A stretch of 32,100 bases of DNA from Bacteroidaceae bacterium (lineage in GTDB: Bacteria; Bacteroidota; Bacteroidia; Bacteroidales; Bacteroidaceae): assembly GCA_024680695.1 (NCBI GenBank), contig JAILBW010000096.1, forward strand, positions 1 to 32,100, given 5' to 3'. The notes below the pieces were generated by a model. The model worked only from the letters and a program-made list of their open reading frames with translations. It was not told the origin of the DNA and did not search any database. A program made the translations under genes and the position numbers. Shown one piece after another: positions 7,882 to 15,639 of the stretch (position 1 is the stretch's first letter; the number at the start of each line of letters is the position of its first letter).

Positions 7882-7967
7882 GCAAGGGAAAATGCGAATT
7901 ATTCCATTGCGTTGCCGAGCGGAAGTGGTTTCTTCATTTCGTTGCCGAGTGGAAGAGGTTTCTTCAT
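7882..7967. repeat. Hairpin plus 30-bp-period direct repeat in the typA/FAS1 gap
   Basis: In the 273-bp gap 7733-8005, two 28-bp copies start at 7910 and 7940 (30-bp period). They differ at two positions and share CGTTGCCGAG-Y-GGAAG followed by WGGTTTCTTCAT. Just before them, GCAA-GGGAA and TTCC-ATTGC (7882-7910) can form a hairpin with one mismatch, and TAAGCGAGG lies at 7868. The CGAG-Y-GGAAG piece recurs in the modules at 16535-16961 and 31829-31873. Confidence 0.65.
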
Positions 7968-8005
7968 GCAGGCATCTGCTCAAAGAAGTGCGGCAGGCTT
8001 GGTCA

Positions 8006-9811
8006 CTACTCACTCTTGCCTGCACGCTTGCGCTCCAGATGGTCGAGGATGCACTTGCGCATTCGCATACTCTTTGGCGTCACTTCGACGTATTCGTCCT
8101 CCTTGATGTACTCAAGCGCTTCTTCGAGCGAGAAGATGGTGGCGGGGATGATGCGCGCCTTCTCGTCCGACCCGCTGGCTCGCATATTCGTGAGTTGCTT
8201 GGCCTTGCAGACATTGACTACCAGGTCGTTCTCGTGGACATGTTCGCCCACGACCTGTCCGGCATAGACCGTCTCCTGCGGCTCGATGAAGAAGCGGCCG
8301 CGGTCCTGCAGGTTGTTGATGGCGTAGGCGTAGGCGGTGCCTGTCTCGAGGCTGATCATGGAGCCGTTGATGCGGCGGTTTATCTCGCCCTTGTAGGGCT
8401 GGTATTCCTTGTAGCGGTGGGCCATGATGGCTTCGCCCTGACTGGCCGTGAGGACGTTTGTGCGCAGGCCGATGATGCCGCGGCTGGGAATCAGGAACTC
8501 GATGTTCACTCGCTCGCCCTGCGACTCCATGCTCAGCATCTCGCCCTTGCGGCGCGTAACCATATCAATCATCTTCGAGCTGAACTCCTCGGGCACATTG
8601 ATGGTCAGTTCCTCGATGGGTTCGCAACGCTGTCCGTCGATTTCCTTATATATTACCTGCGGCTGACCCACCTGCAGTTCGTAGCCCTCGCGACGCATCG
8701 TCTCGATGAGGACGCTGAGATGGAGCACTCCGCGCCCGCTTACGGTCCAGCGGTCGGTATTCCCCTCCACCTCATCGACACGCAGGGCGAGGTTCTTCTC
8801 CAGTTCGCGCTGCAGGCGTTCGTAGATGTGGCGCGAGGTGCAATACTTTCCCTCCTTGCCGAAGAAGGGCGAGTCGTTGATGGTGAAGAGCATCGACATC
8901 GTGGGTTCGTCGATGCTGATGGCGGGCAGTGGCTCGGGCTGTTCTGCATCACAGATGGTATCGCCTATCTCGAAGTGCTCGAGGCCGATGATGGCGCAGA
9001 TGTCGCCGCTCTGCACTTCGCGAATGCGCTGATGTCCCATGCCTGAGAAGGTGTGCAGTTCCTTGATCTTCGTCTTCTCGGTCGAGCCGTCGCGATGGGC
9101 CACGGTGATGGGCATGCCTTCGCGCAGCGTGCCGCGATGTACGCGGCCGACGGCGATGCGGCCAGTGTAGTTGCTGAAGTCGAGGCTCGTAATGAGCATC
9201 TGTGGTGTGCCCTCCAGATATTCAGGTGCAGGAATCTCGCTCAGGATGGTGTCGAGCAGGTAGGTGATGTCCTCGGTCGGTGTGCGCCAGTCCTGCCCCA
9301 TCCATCCGTTCTTGGCCGAGCCGTAGATGACGGGAAAGTCGAGTTGTTCCTCCGTGGCGTCGAGGTCGCACATTAGGTCGAACACCATCTCATAGACCTC
9401 CTCGGGACGGCAGTTGGGTTTGTCCACCTTGTTGATGACGACGACGGGCTTCAGTCCTATCTCGAGTGCCTTCTGCAGCACGAAGCGCGTCTGTGGCATG
9501 GGTCCCTCGAAGGCATCGACGAGCAGCAGGCAGCCGTCGGCCATGTTCAAGACGCGCTCCACCTCGCCGCCAAAGTCGGAGTGACCCGGAGTGTCGATGA
9601 TGTTTATCTTCGTGCCCTTGTAGTTGATGGAAACGTTCTTCGAGAGGATGGTGATGCCTCGTTCGCGCTCCAGTTCGTTGTTGTCCAACATCAGTTCGCC
9701 CGTCTGCTGATTGTCGCGAAAGAGGTTTCCTGCCAGCAGCATCTTATCGACGAGTGTCGTCTTCCCATGGTCGACATGGGCAATGATGGCTATGTTCCGT
9801 ATGTCCTGCAT
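8006..9811 (-). CDS. typA: Ribosome-associated GTPase TypA/BipA
   Basis: TypA (BipA) is a translational GTPase related to EF-G and LepA that binds ribosomes and supports growth under stress and low temperature and 50S assembly in studied bacteria. With the ATG at 9811 it has 601 residues, normal for the family. The G-domain motifs are all present: AHVDHGKT (residues 11-18), RERGITI switch I, DTPGH (73-77), NKVD and the SAKNG G5 loop. Domains II and III, an EF-G-like domain V and the TypA-specific C-terminal domain follow. An upstream TTG in frame would lie inside the leader; the ATG has an AGGA sequence about eight bases ahead and a consensus promoter immediately upstream. It sits downstream of the epimerase gene on the same strand but has its own promoter at 9838-9868. 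Confidence 0.97.
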   Translation of the reverse strand: MQDIRNIAIIAHVDHGKTTLVDKMLLAGNLFRDNQQTGELMLDNNELERERGITILSKNVSINYKGTKINIIDTPGHSDFGGEVERVLNMADGCLLLVDAFEGPMPQTRFVLQKALEIGLKPVVVINKVDKPNCRPEEVYEMVFDLMCDLDATEEQLDFPVIYGSAKNGWMGQDWRTPTEDITYLLDTILSEIPAPEYLEGTPQMLITSLDFSNYTGRIAVGRVHRGTLREGMPITVAHRDGSTEKTKIKELHTFSGMGHQRIREVQSGDICAIIGLEHFEIGDTICDAEQPEPLPAISIDEPTMSMLFTINDSPFFGKEGKYCTSRHIYERLQRELEKNLALRVDEVEGNTDRWTVSGRGVLHLSVLIETMRREGYELQVGQPQVIYKEIDGQRCEPIEELTINVPEEFSSKMIDMVTRRKGEMLSMESQGERVNIEFLIPSRGIIGLRTNVLTASQGEAIMAHRYKEYQPYKGEINRRINGSMISLETGTAYAYAINNLQDRGRFFIEPQETVYAGQVVGEHVHENDLVVNVCKAKQLTNMRASGSDEKARIIPATIFSLEEALEYIKEDEYVEVTPKSMRMRKCILDHLERKRAGKSE

Positions 9812-9837
9812 AATTGTCCTTTTCTTCAATTCGGGTG

Positions 9838-9868
9838 CAAAGGTACGAAAAATAGTTCATAATGCACA
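9838..9868 (-). promoter_or_regulatory. Promoter for typA
   Basis: The minus strand reads TGTG (complement of 9865-9868), 19 bp, then TACCTTTG (complement of 9838-9845). The -7 element is a perfect TAnnTTTG; the -33 element differs from TTTG at one base. The start of transcription would be near 9831, about 20 nt before the ATG at 9811. Confidence 0.7.
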
Positions 9869-9995
9869 GTGCATCGTTCACAGTTTTCGAAAAAAAACCT
9901 TTCAGCCCTGTTGCACAAAGCGAATCACCTCCCTCAGTCCCTCTTGAGAAGGGAGATGAGAGCAGAGATTTCACTCTGCACTCAGTACTCTCTCT

Positions 9996-11042
9996 CTACA
10001 GCCAGCCGTTCGCCTTGTACCATTCGACGGAGGCCTTCACGCCACGCTCGAGCGGCCATTCGGGATCGTAGCCGAAGTCTTGGCGGGCAGGCTCGATGTC
10101 GCACTGCCAGTTGCGCTGCGCCAGGATGTGGTACTTGTCGTCGTTCAGTGCATTCATCTTGCCTGTCAGCCTGCTGATCTTGCCGCTTACCCAGCAGATG
10201 GCGCGCAGCAGCCACAGCGGCGCCTTGATGTGCAGCACCCAGGGGTTGCCCATTTCCTGTTGCAGCAAGTCGCTGAAGCGTCGGCTGTTGTACACCTGTC
10301 CGTCGGAGAGGAAGTAGGCGCGGCCCTCGGCCTGCGCTGCGTCGAGACACTTGTAGACGGCCTGCACTACATCCATCATATAGACGAAGGTGATCTCCTG
10401 CGGACGGAAGCCCACGGCGAAATCTGTGTGCTGCTTGATGCTCTGTGCCATTAGGAAATAGTCGCGTTCGCGCGGCCCATAAACACCGGTCGGGCGCAGG
10501 ATGGTGAAGGGGAAGTCCTTCTGGGCCGTCAGGAAGCGTTCGGCTTCGAGTTTACTCTTTCCGTAGGCCGTATTGGGCTGCGGTGTGTCGCTCGTCAGGA
10601 TGGGGCTGTATATCCAGGGATTGTCTGCAGTCGGCTTGCGCACCGGCTGTTCGCGAATGGCCCCGAAGATGCTCAGACTGCTTACGAAGACAAAGCGGCG
10701 GGGCACCATTCCCGTCTCTCGCAGAGCCTCGACAAGGTGCTTTGTTCCCTCTGTGTTGGTACGGAAGAAGTCCTCTTCGTGCAGGCACTTTGTGGCACCA
10801 GCAGCGTGGCATACATAGTCCCATCCGCGTCCGCCCATCGCAGCTTTGTACTCGAGCAACTGCGCCTTCAGTCTGTCGGGGTTGGCCAAGTCCAGCACGG
10901 CGAAGCGGATGCGTTCGTCCTGCAGATACCCCTTGCTGCTCGAGCCGCGCATGCCAGCCCACACTTCAAATCCTCGCTCCAGTCCCACCTGCACGATGAA
11001 ACTGCCTATGAAGCCACTGGCTCCTGTCACTAATATCGTCAT
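9996..11042 (-). CDS. NAD(P)-dependent epimerase/dehydratase (extended SDR)
   Basis: A 348-residue extended short-chain dehydrogenase. The Rossmann dinucleotide loop is TGASGFIG (residues 6-13), the catalytic serine region is SSLSIFG (121-127) and the active-site pair is Tyr160-xxx-Lys164 (YGKSK), followed by the LRPTGVYGPR block. Members act on nucleotide sugars or on steroid- or flavonoid-like substrates; the exact substrate cannot be read from the sequence. The C-terminal third has a hydrophobic LWLLRAICWVSG segment that is common in this subfamily and could touch membrane. The ATG at 11042 starts directly with the first beta-strand and lies about 22-30 nt after a perfect consensus promoter. 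typA lies downstream on the same strand after about 185 bp. Confidence 0.9.
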   Translation of the reverse strand: MTILVTGASGFIGSFIVQVGLERGFEVWAGMRGSSSKGYLQDERIRFAVLDLANPDRLKAQLLEYKAAMGGRGWDYVCHAAGATKCLHEEDFFRTNTEGTKHLVEALRETGMVPRRFVFVSSLSIFGAIREQPVRKPTADNPWIYSPILTSDTPQPNTAYGKSKLEAERFLTAQKDFPFTILRPTGVYGPRERDYFLMAQSIKQHTDFAVGFRPQEITFVYMMDVVQAVYKCLDAAQAEGRAYFLSDGQVYNSRRFSDLLQQEMGNPWVLHIKAPLWLLRAICWVSGKISRLTGKMNALNDDKYHILAQRNWQCDIEPARQDFGYDPEWPLERGVKASVEWYKANGWL

Positions 11043-11070
11043 TCCTTTCTCTTTTTTCGATTTCTCCGCA

Positions 11071-11101
11071 CAAAGATAGTGCAAACGAGCGGAATGACAA
11101 A
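11071..11101 (-). promoter_or_regulatory. Promoter for the epimerase gene
   Basis: On the minus strand TTTG (complement of 11098-11101), exactly 19 bp, then TATCTTTG (complement of 11071-11078) match the Bacteroidota consensus. The expected leader is about 22 nt. The flanking GTGCAAACGAGCGG (11079-11092) recurs at 11168-11181. Confidence 0.82.
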
Positions 11102-11204
11102 AGAAAACCACAGTTTTATTTTGGCATTGCCGAGTGCAGCCTATCCTCGACTGCAGGTCAGAGTAGTGCAAACGAGCGGCAGAGTTTTTCCTGCTATCAC
11201 ATCT

Positions 11205-11228
11205 TGAACCTTTGAACTTTTGAACTTT
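11205..11228 (+). repeat. Three 8-bp TTGAACYT units
   Basis: TTGAACCT, TTGAACTT and TTGAACTT run without gaps. The same 8-bp family recurs on the same strand at 11787-11826, just before rnr. Confidence 0.7.
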
Positions 11229-11456
11229 TCCTTGTGTAAACATTTCGTCACAACATCCCCCGTCAAGCGAAAAGTTGGTCTGCCCAAAATGAGGCGAAAA
11301 AGGGCACTTTTGCCCGCTTTTTTGGCCGAAAAGGGAGAGATAAAAGATATAAATACTTGATTTTCAGTAATGCAAAATTCTGCGATTTTTTCAGTCAAGC
11401 GTACCTTTGGCCGAAAATAAGCGATTCTGGCGAGGGAAGAGCGCGTCGCGGAGGTC

Positions 11457-11496
11457 GGAAGAACGCTTTCTTCGGCTCTCCGCGAAGCGTTCTTCC
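11457..11496. repeat. Perfect 12-bp inverted repeat (strong hairpin)
   Basis: GGAAGAACGCTT (11457-11468) faces AAGCGTTCTTCC (11485-11496) across 16 nt. A second pair, CGCGGAG (11447-11453) and CTCCGCG (11478-11484), overlaps it and would compete with the first fold. There is no T tract, so a simple intrinsic terminator is unlikely. Confidence 0.75.
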
Positions 11497-11680
11497 GCGG
11501 TCTTCTTAGTGTTGTCTGCAAACGCACAAAGTTTTGTGTAAATTTTTATTCGCTATCACGCCTTAAATCGCCTCCCATATTTCGGCCTTCGTCACAGTTC
11601 CCTTCCGCATAAAGTTGATGAGCTGGGAGATGCCTGCATTTGCAGATAATGAGCCAGAAGACTACTTTTTTTTGTCAAAC

Positions 11681-11711
11681 TTGGTTAATCAGAACTTTTT
11701 CATTATCTTTG
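11681..11711 (+). promoter_or_regulatory. Promoter for rnr
   Basis: TATCTTTG at 11704-11711 is a perfect TAnnTTTG -7 element; TTGG at 11681-11684 sits 19 bp upstream as an imperfect -33 element. The transcript would start near 11718 and give a leader of about 110 nt containing the 8-bp repeat run. Confidence 0.7.
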
Positions 11712-11786
11712 CAGAGCCAAATACAAAAATAGGTGGAAAGGAAAGAGTTTATCCGGTTGTTTCCTGACGGCATCATCATGTTGCTC

Positions 11787-11826
11787 TTGAACCCTTGAAC
11801 CCTTGAACATTTAAACTTTTGAACCG
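11787..11826 (+). repeat. Five 8-bp TTGAACCC-type units in the rnr leader
   Basis: TTGAACCC, TTGAACCC, TTGAACAT, TTAAACTT and TTGAACCG follow each other without gaps and end four bases before the rnr ATG at 11831. They lie in the predicted 5' untranslated leader, where translation initiation would occur. Confidence 0.75.
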
Positions 11827-11830
11827 TTCT

Positions 11831-14050
11831 ATGAAAAAGAAGAAGACAGGAGGCCGCAGCCTCAAAAAGAGAGACCTGGAGCAGATGGTCATCGAACTCT
11901 TTCAGGAAAATCCAGCAAAGGCATACGACTTGAAGGACATCTTCCGCCTCTTGCACCTGACCACTCATCCCGCCAAGATGCTGTGCATGGACGTATTGGA
12001 GACGTTGCTGATGGACGACTACATCAAGGAGAACCCCCGCTACGTCTATTCCCTGAATGCACCCTCGCAGGTGATGGAGGGCATCTTCCATCGCAAGGCC
12101 AACGGCAAGAACACCATTGAGCCCGACGGAGGCGAGGAACCCGTTTTGGTGGCCGAGCGCAACAGTATGCATGCCATGGACGGCGACCGAGTGCGGGTGA
12201 CGATGCTGGCACGAAGGAAGAATCATGTCCGCGAGGCCGCCGTGACCGAGATACTGAAGCGCGCCGACAAGCAGTTCGTGGGCACACTGCAGGTGAGCAA
12301 GGACTACGCCTATCTGCTCACTGAGGACCGCACACTGGCCAACGACATTTTCATCCCCAAGGCCAACCTGAAGAAAGGCCGTACGGGCGACAAGGCCGTA
12401 GTGAAGATCGTCGAGTGGCCGGGCGAAGCCAAGAATCCCATCGGTAAAGTGGTGGACATCTTGGGCAAGACGGGCGAGAACAACGCCGAGATGCATGCCA
12501 TTCTGGCTGAGTTCGGACTGCCCTACGTCTATCCCAAGCAGGTGGAGCAGGCGGCCGAACGCATCGACCCGGGAATCACCAAGCAGGAAATCGCCCGCCG
12601 CGAAGATATGCGCGACGCACTCACCTTCACCATCGACCCGCGCGACGCCAAAGACTTCGACGATGCCCTGAGCATCCGCAAGCTAAAGGCGAACCTGTGG
12701 GAAGTTGGCGTCCACATCGCCGACGTTTCGCATTACGTCACCGAGGGCAGCATCATCGACAAGGAAGCCCTGAAGCGCGGCACCAGCGTCTATCTCGTCG
12801 ATCGCACCATTCCCATGCTGCCCGAGCGGCTGTGCAACTACATCTGTTCGCTGCGTCCCGACGAAGATAAGCTCACCTACAGCGTCATCTTCCACCTCAA
12901 CGCCAAGGCCGAGGTAAAGGACTGGCACCTGGCCCACACCGTCACCCGCAGCGACCGCCGCTTCACCTACGAGGAGGTGCAGGCTGTGCTCGAGGCGCAC
13001 CATGAGGCCAGTCCCGAAGACTATGACAGCCCTGGCGACCGTCCGGTGCCGGCAGAGGGAAGCGACAATGCCCGTCCTGCCGAGGACTTCGCCGAGGAGT
13101 TCATCATCCTGAACCGCATGGCCAAGGAACTGCGCCGCCGTCGCTTTGCTGCCGGAGCCGTTGATTTCGACCGTCAGGAGGTGCGCTTCGATATTGACGA
13201 GACAGGGCGGCCCGAGAGTGTCTATTTCAAGGTGGCCAAGGATGCCAACAAGCTCATCGAGGAATTCATGCTGCTGGCCAACCGCACTGTGGCCGAAAGC
13301 ATCGGCAAGGTGCCGCGAAACCAAAAGGCCAAAGTGCTGCCCTATCGGGTTCACGACAACCCCGACCCCCAGAAGCTGATGAATCTCTCGAACTTCGTGG
13401 CTAAGTTCGGCCACAAACTAAAGACCACCGGAAATCGCAACGAGATAAGCAAGAACTTGAACCGCCTGCTCGCCGATGTGCACGGCCGGCGCGAACAGAA
13501 CGTCGTAGAGATGATTACTCTGCGCGCCATGATGAAGGCGCGCTACAGCACCCACAACATCGGGCACTACGGTCTGGCCTTCGACTACTACACCCACTTC
13601 ACCAGCCCCATCCGCCGTTATCCCGACCTCATGGTGCACCGCCTCCTCACTCGCTACGCCGAGGGCGGACGCAATGCCAATCAGGAAAAGTACGAAGCCC
13701 TCTGCGACCAGTGTTCCGACATGGAGCAGGTGGCACAGCAGGCCGAGCGCGCCAGCATCAAGTACAAGCAGGTGGAGTTCATGGGCGAACGACTGGGCCA
13801 GACGTTCCAGGGCACCATCAGCGGCGTCACCGAGTTCGGCCTCTACGTTGAGGTGGACGAAAACAAGTGCGAGGGCTTCGTCCCCCTGCGCGACCTTGAG
13901 GGCGACTACTATATGTTCGACGAGAAGAACTACTGCCTGCGCGGCCGTCGCTTCCACCATGCTTACAACCTGGGCGACCCCGTCAAGGTGCAGGTGGCCC
14001 GCGCCGACCTCTTCCGCAAGCAACTCGACTTCAAACTGATTCGGGAGTAA
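11831..14050 (+). CDS. rnr: Ribonuclease R
   Basis: RNase R is a 3'-to-5' exoribonuclease that degrades structured RNA and takes part in RNA quality control. The 739-residue protein has the family order: a basic N-terminus and winged-helix segment (about 10-75), cold-shock domains (about 85-215), the RNB catalytic domain with the acidic metal-binding motif TIDPRDAKDFDDAL (267-280), and a C-terminal S1 domain (about 645-735, GTISGVTEFGLYVEVDE). A low-complexity acidic insert (around 395-420) lies inside the RNB domain. The ATG at 11831 is preferred over an in-frame TTG at 11819, because the Lys-rich MKKKKTGG start is family-like and the TTG falls within the 8-bp repeats. It has its own promoter upstream and a strong terminator downstream, so it is probably monocistronic. 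Confidence 0.97.
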   Translation: MKKKKTGGRSLKKRDLEQMVIELFQENPAKAYDLKDIFRLLHLTTHPAKMLCMDVLETLLMDDYIKENPRYVYSLNAPSQVMEGIFHRKANGKNTIEPDGGEEPVLVAERNSMHAMDGDRVRVTMLARRKNHVREAAVTEILKRADKQFVGTLQVSKDYAYLLTEDRTLANDIFIPKANLKKGRTGDKAVVKIVEWPGEAKNPIGKVVDILGKTGENNAEMHAILAEFGLPYVYPKQVEQAAERIDPGITKQEIARREDMRDALTFTIDPRDAKDFDDALSIRKLKANLWEVGVHIADVSHYVTEGSIIDKEALKRGTSVYLVDRTIPMLPERLCNYICSLRPDEDKLTYSVIFHLNAKAEVKDWHLAHTVTRSDRRFTYEEVQAVLEAHHEASPEDYDSPGDRPVPAEGSDNARPAEDFAEEFIILNRMAKELRRRRFAAGAVDFDRQEVRFDIDETGRPESVYFKVAKDANKLIEEFMLLANRTVAESIGKVPRNQKAKVLPYRVHDNPDPQKLMNLSNFVAKFGHKLKTTGNRNEISKNLNRLLADVHGRREQNVVEMITLRAMMKARYSTHNIGHYGLAFDYYTHFTSPIRRYPDLMVHRLLTRYAEGGRNANQEKYEALCDQCSDMEQVAQQAERASIKYKQVEFMGERLGQTFQGTISGVTEFGLYVEVDENKCEGFVPLRDLEGDYYMFDEKNYCLRGRRFHHAYNLGDPVKVQVARADLFRKQLDFKLIRE

Positions 14051-14080
14051 GCTCTCCCCCAGAAGCCCGCCCTTAGTGCG

Positions 14081-14132
14081 AGAGTGAGGAGTCCTTCGTT
14101 CAAAAGGTGAACGAGCTCCTCGCTCTTTTTTT
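14081..14132 (+). terminator. Intrinsic terminator after rnr
   Basis: AGAGTGAGGAG (14081-14091) pairs with CTCCTCGCTCT (14115-14125), with one G-T wobble. TTCGTTCA and TGAACGA extend the stem inside the loop region, and a run of T residues follows (14125-14132). It closes the rnr transcript before the sigma-factor operon. Confidence 0.85.
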
Positions 14133-14191
14133 CGTTCCTGCCCGATAACATTTCGATGCATTGTGCGTTTATTAAACAGAAAGCATGAGCA

Positions 14192-14701
14192 ATGAGCATG
14201 ACGCCGAGCGAATATATAACCCATGTTGCGCCTCTTCGGCCGCTCCTCCTCGGGGTGGGCAGAAATTTCTTCCACAGCGAGGAGGAGGCCGAGGATGCAG
14301 TGCAGGAGACGCTGCTGCGTCTGTGGCTCTGTCGCGACCGATTGGCGGCGGACGATAGTCTGCGGCCCATGGCACTGCGAGTGGCTCGGAACGTCTGTGT
14401 CAGTATGTGGCGAAAGGCACGTCTGCGCGAGACACTGACGCTCGAGGAAGGGCATACGGCAACCCGCCCCGCCACGGATCAGGCCGACAGCCGTCTTCTG
14501 GCCGATGACCGTCAGTTCCTGCTCGACATGGCCCTTCGCCGCCTCTCGCCCTCCGAACGACGCCTCTTCCTGTTACGGCAGGAACCCGACATGAACCTCG
14601 ACCTCATGGCTCGCATCACCGGGATGCAGCCGCGCAGCATCAGCAGCAAACTCTCGGCAGCAAGACGAAAAGTGTATGATTTCATAAAACAACGCCTATG
14701 A
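14192..14701 (+). CDS. ECF-type RNA polymerase sigma factor
   Basis: A 169-residue sigma-70 family factor of the extracytoplasmic-function group. Region 2 is recognisable by EEEAEDAVQETLLRLW (about residues 31-46) followed by basic segments for -10 recognition. Region 4 is the C-terminal SPSERRLFLLRQ to SISSKLSAARRKVYDFI helix-turn-helix (about 118-165). No other domain is present. The ATG at 14192 or the one at 14198 could be used; the difference is two residues. The stop overlaps the next start by 4 bp (ATGA at 14698), and two further genes for exported proteins follow, so it heads a four-gene operon. Such factors are commonly autoregulated; no standard housekeeping promoter consensus is visible upstream, which would fit that, but it is not proof. 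Confidence 0.93.
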   Translation: MSMTPSEYITHVAPLRPLLLGVGRNFFHSEEEAEDAVQETLLRLWLCRDRLAADDSLRPMALRVARNVCVSMWRKARLRETLTLEEGHTATRPATDQADSRLLADDRQFLLDMALRRLSPSERRLFLLRQEPDMNLDLMARITGMQPRSISSKLSAARRKVYDFIKQRL

Positions 14702-15153
14702 ACAAGCTTATCGACAAATATCTCAGCGGTTCGTCCACCCGCGAGGAGGAACAGGCCCTGCGCCGCATGCTGGACGATGCCGTACTGCTCACTCCCGAGC
14801 AGCGAATAGTGCAGGCCATGCTGCAGGCCGAACCCATGCAGGCCGAGCCACAATGGCTCACCGAGGACGATTCGGACGAGTACGATCGACTGGTGGCTGT
14901 TCGCTACTCGAGGGTGCGCCTGCTGTGGCGCTGGGTCAGTGTGGCAGCCGTTGTCTGTGTGGCTGTGGGCATTGCTATTGCCTTGTTCACTTCCCATGAA
15001 CCGACGAACTGTACCGTTGCCTGCATCTATGGACAGGAAACTACTGATGAGGCTTTGGTTCTCAGTATGATGGAAGGTACCATGCAGAGCGTCTTGGCCT
15101 GCTCCTCTACCGAGAGTCTGGAAGGTCAGCTCACCGATATACTTAACCCATAA
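14698..15153 (+). CDS. Membrane-anchored protein, candidate anti-sigma factor
   Basis: A 151-residue protein whose start overlaps the ECF sigma stop by 4 bp. The first 75 or so residues are cytoplasmic in character: MNKLIDKYLSGSSTREEEQALRRML resembles the N-terminal helix of Bacteroidota anti-sigma proteins (LIxKYLxGxxSxEEExxLxxwL). One transmembrane helix follows (about 80-102), then a 50-residue outer segment containing three cysteines. There is no His-x3-Cys-x2-Cys zinc motif of classical ZAS anti-sigma factors, and no FecR domain. Location in the operon and topology suggest it binds and restrains the upstream sigma factor at the membrane; this is an inference. Confidence 0.7.
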   Translation: MNKLIDKYLSGSSTREEEQALRRMLDDAVLLTPEQRIVQAMLQAEPMQAEPQWLTEDDSDEYDRLVAVRYSRVRLLWRWVSVAAVVCVAVGIAIALFTSHEPTNCTVACIYGQETTDEALVLSMMEGTMQSVLACSSTESLEGQLTDILNP

Positions 15154-15167
15154 AAGCATTCCCCCAC

Positions 15168-15617
15168 ATGAAACGAATTATCATATTGACGCTCCTTCTG
15201 AGCATGGCACTCGCTCAGGCTGTGGCACAGAAAGATATGGCCGTCACGCCAGTCTTTGCCGGGAAGATCGTTCCCAAGAAGCGCATGGAAGAAACGCTCG
15301 TCAAGGGCGAGAGCATCCACAAGTTCAAGCTGTCGCTCTTCCGCAGCCTGAAGATGGAGGTCAGCACTGCCGAGCGCGACAGCATCGAGTCTCTGGTGCT
15401 GCATGATGTCGAGGGGCTTGAAGATAGTCCCGAGGCGGAGTATGAGATGAAGGACGGCCATCTCTCCTACTGCATCTCCAGCCTGCCCGCCCAGCAGAAG
15501 TGCTACCTCTGCTATCAGTGCTACGAGTCGCGGCCCGGCAACTACCAACTCACACTGGTCTATATCGAGGGATGGGCCACGCTGAAGGACCTTCATCATA
15601 CATTTAAGAGGAAGTAG
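15168..15617 (+). CDS. Small exported protein of the ECF sigma operon (DUF6108-like)
   Basis: A 149-residue protein with a clear Sec signal peptide (residues 1-20, cleavage after AVAQ). The mature part is compact, with KFKLSLFRSLKMEVSTAERDSIESLVLHDVEG in the centre and a cluster of cysteines (CYLCYQC, around residues 112-118). It resembles small periplasmic proteins of unknown function that sit in Bacteroidales sigma-factor operons; I associate it with DUF6108 from memory and cannot confirm this. It begins 14 bp after the preceding stop and ends 22 bp before the barrel protein. The tail SRPGNYQLTLVYIEGWATLKDLHHTFKRK may be a beta-hairpin. Function unknown. Confidence 0.72.
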   Translation: MKRIIILTLLLSMALAQAVAQKDMAVTPVFAGKIVPKKRMEETLVKGESIHKFKLSLFRSLKMEVSTAERDSIESLVLHDVEGLEDSPEAEYEMKDGHLSYCISSLPAQQKCYLCYQCYESRPGNYQLTLVYIEGWATLKDLHHTFKRK

Positions 15618-15639
15618 AGAATTAGATAAACTGTGCATT

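Larger units (their letters stand above)
11102..11680. other. Repeat-rich non-coding gap between epimerase and rnr
   Basis: No convincing gene lies in this roughly 580-bp stretch. It holds a second copy of the GTGCAAACGAGCGG sequence (11168), an 8-bp repeat run (11205-11228), a strong hairpin (11457-11496), and a CATCCCC-containing block (11251-11290) resembling the block next to array C at 24925-24960. A 129-codon open frame on the minus strand covers it, but it runs through these repeats and the epimerase promoter. A short frame at 11563-11610 with sequence upstream (AGISQLINFMRKGTVTKAEI) looks like the tail of a lost gene, but I cannot name it. Confidence 0.6.

Noticed and set aside
9940..9985. 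Terminator after the epimerase gene
   Set aside because: GCAGAG/CTCTGC can pair, but the stem is short and no T tract follows on the minus strand.
11141..11527. 129-codon minus-strand frame in the rnr gap
   Set aside because: Runs through repeats and a hairpin with no start signal; more likely a translated repeat than a gene.
11563..11610. 15-codon frame MRKGTVTKAEIWEAI
   Set aside because: Protein-like, but too short and without a start upstream; kept only as a possible gene remnant in the gap description.
11819..11830. TTG start for rnr four codons upstream of the ATG
   Set aside because: The TTG falls inside the 8-bp repeat run and adds residues not expected for RNase R.
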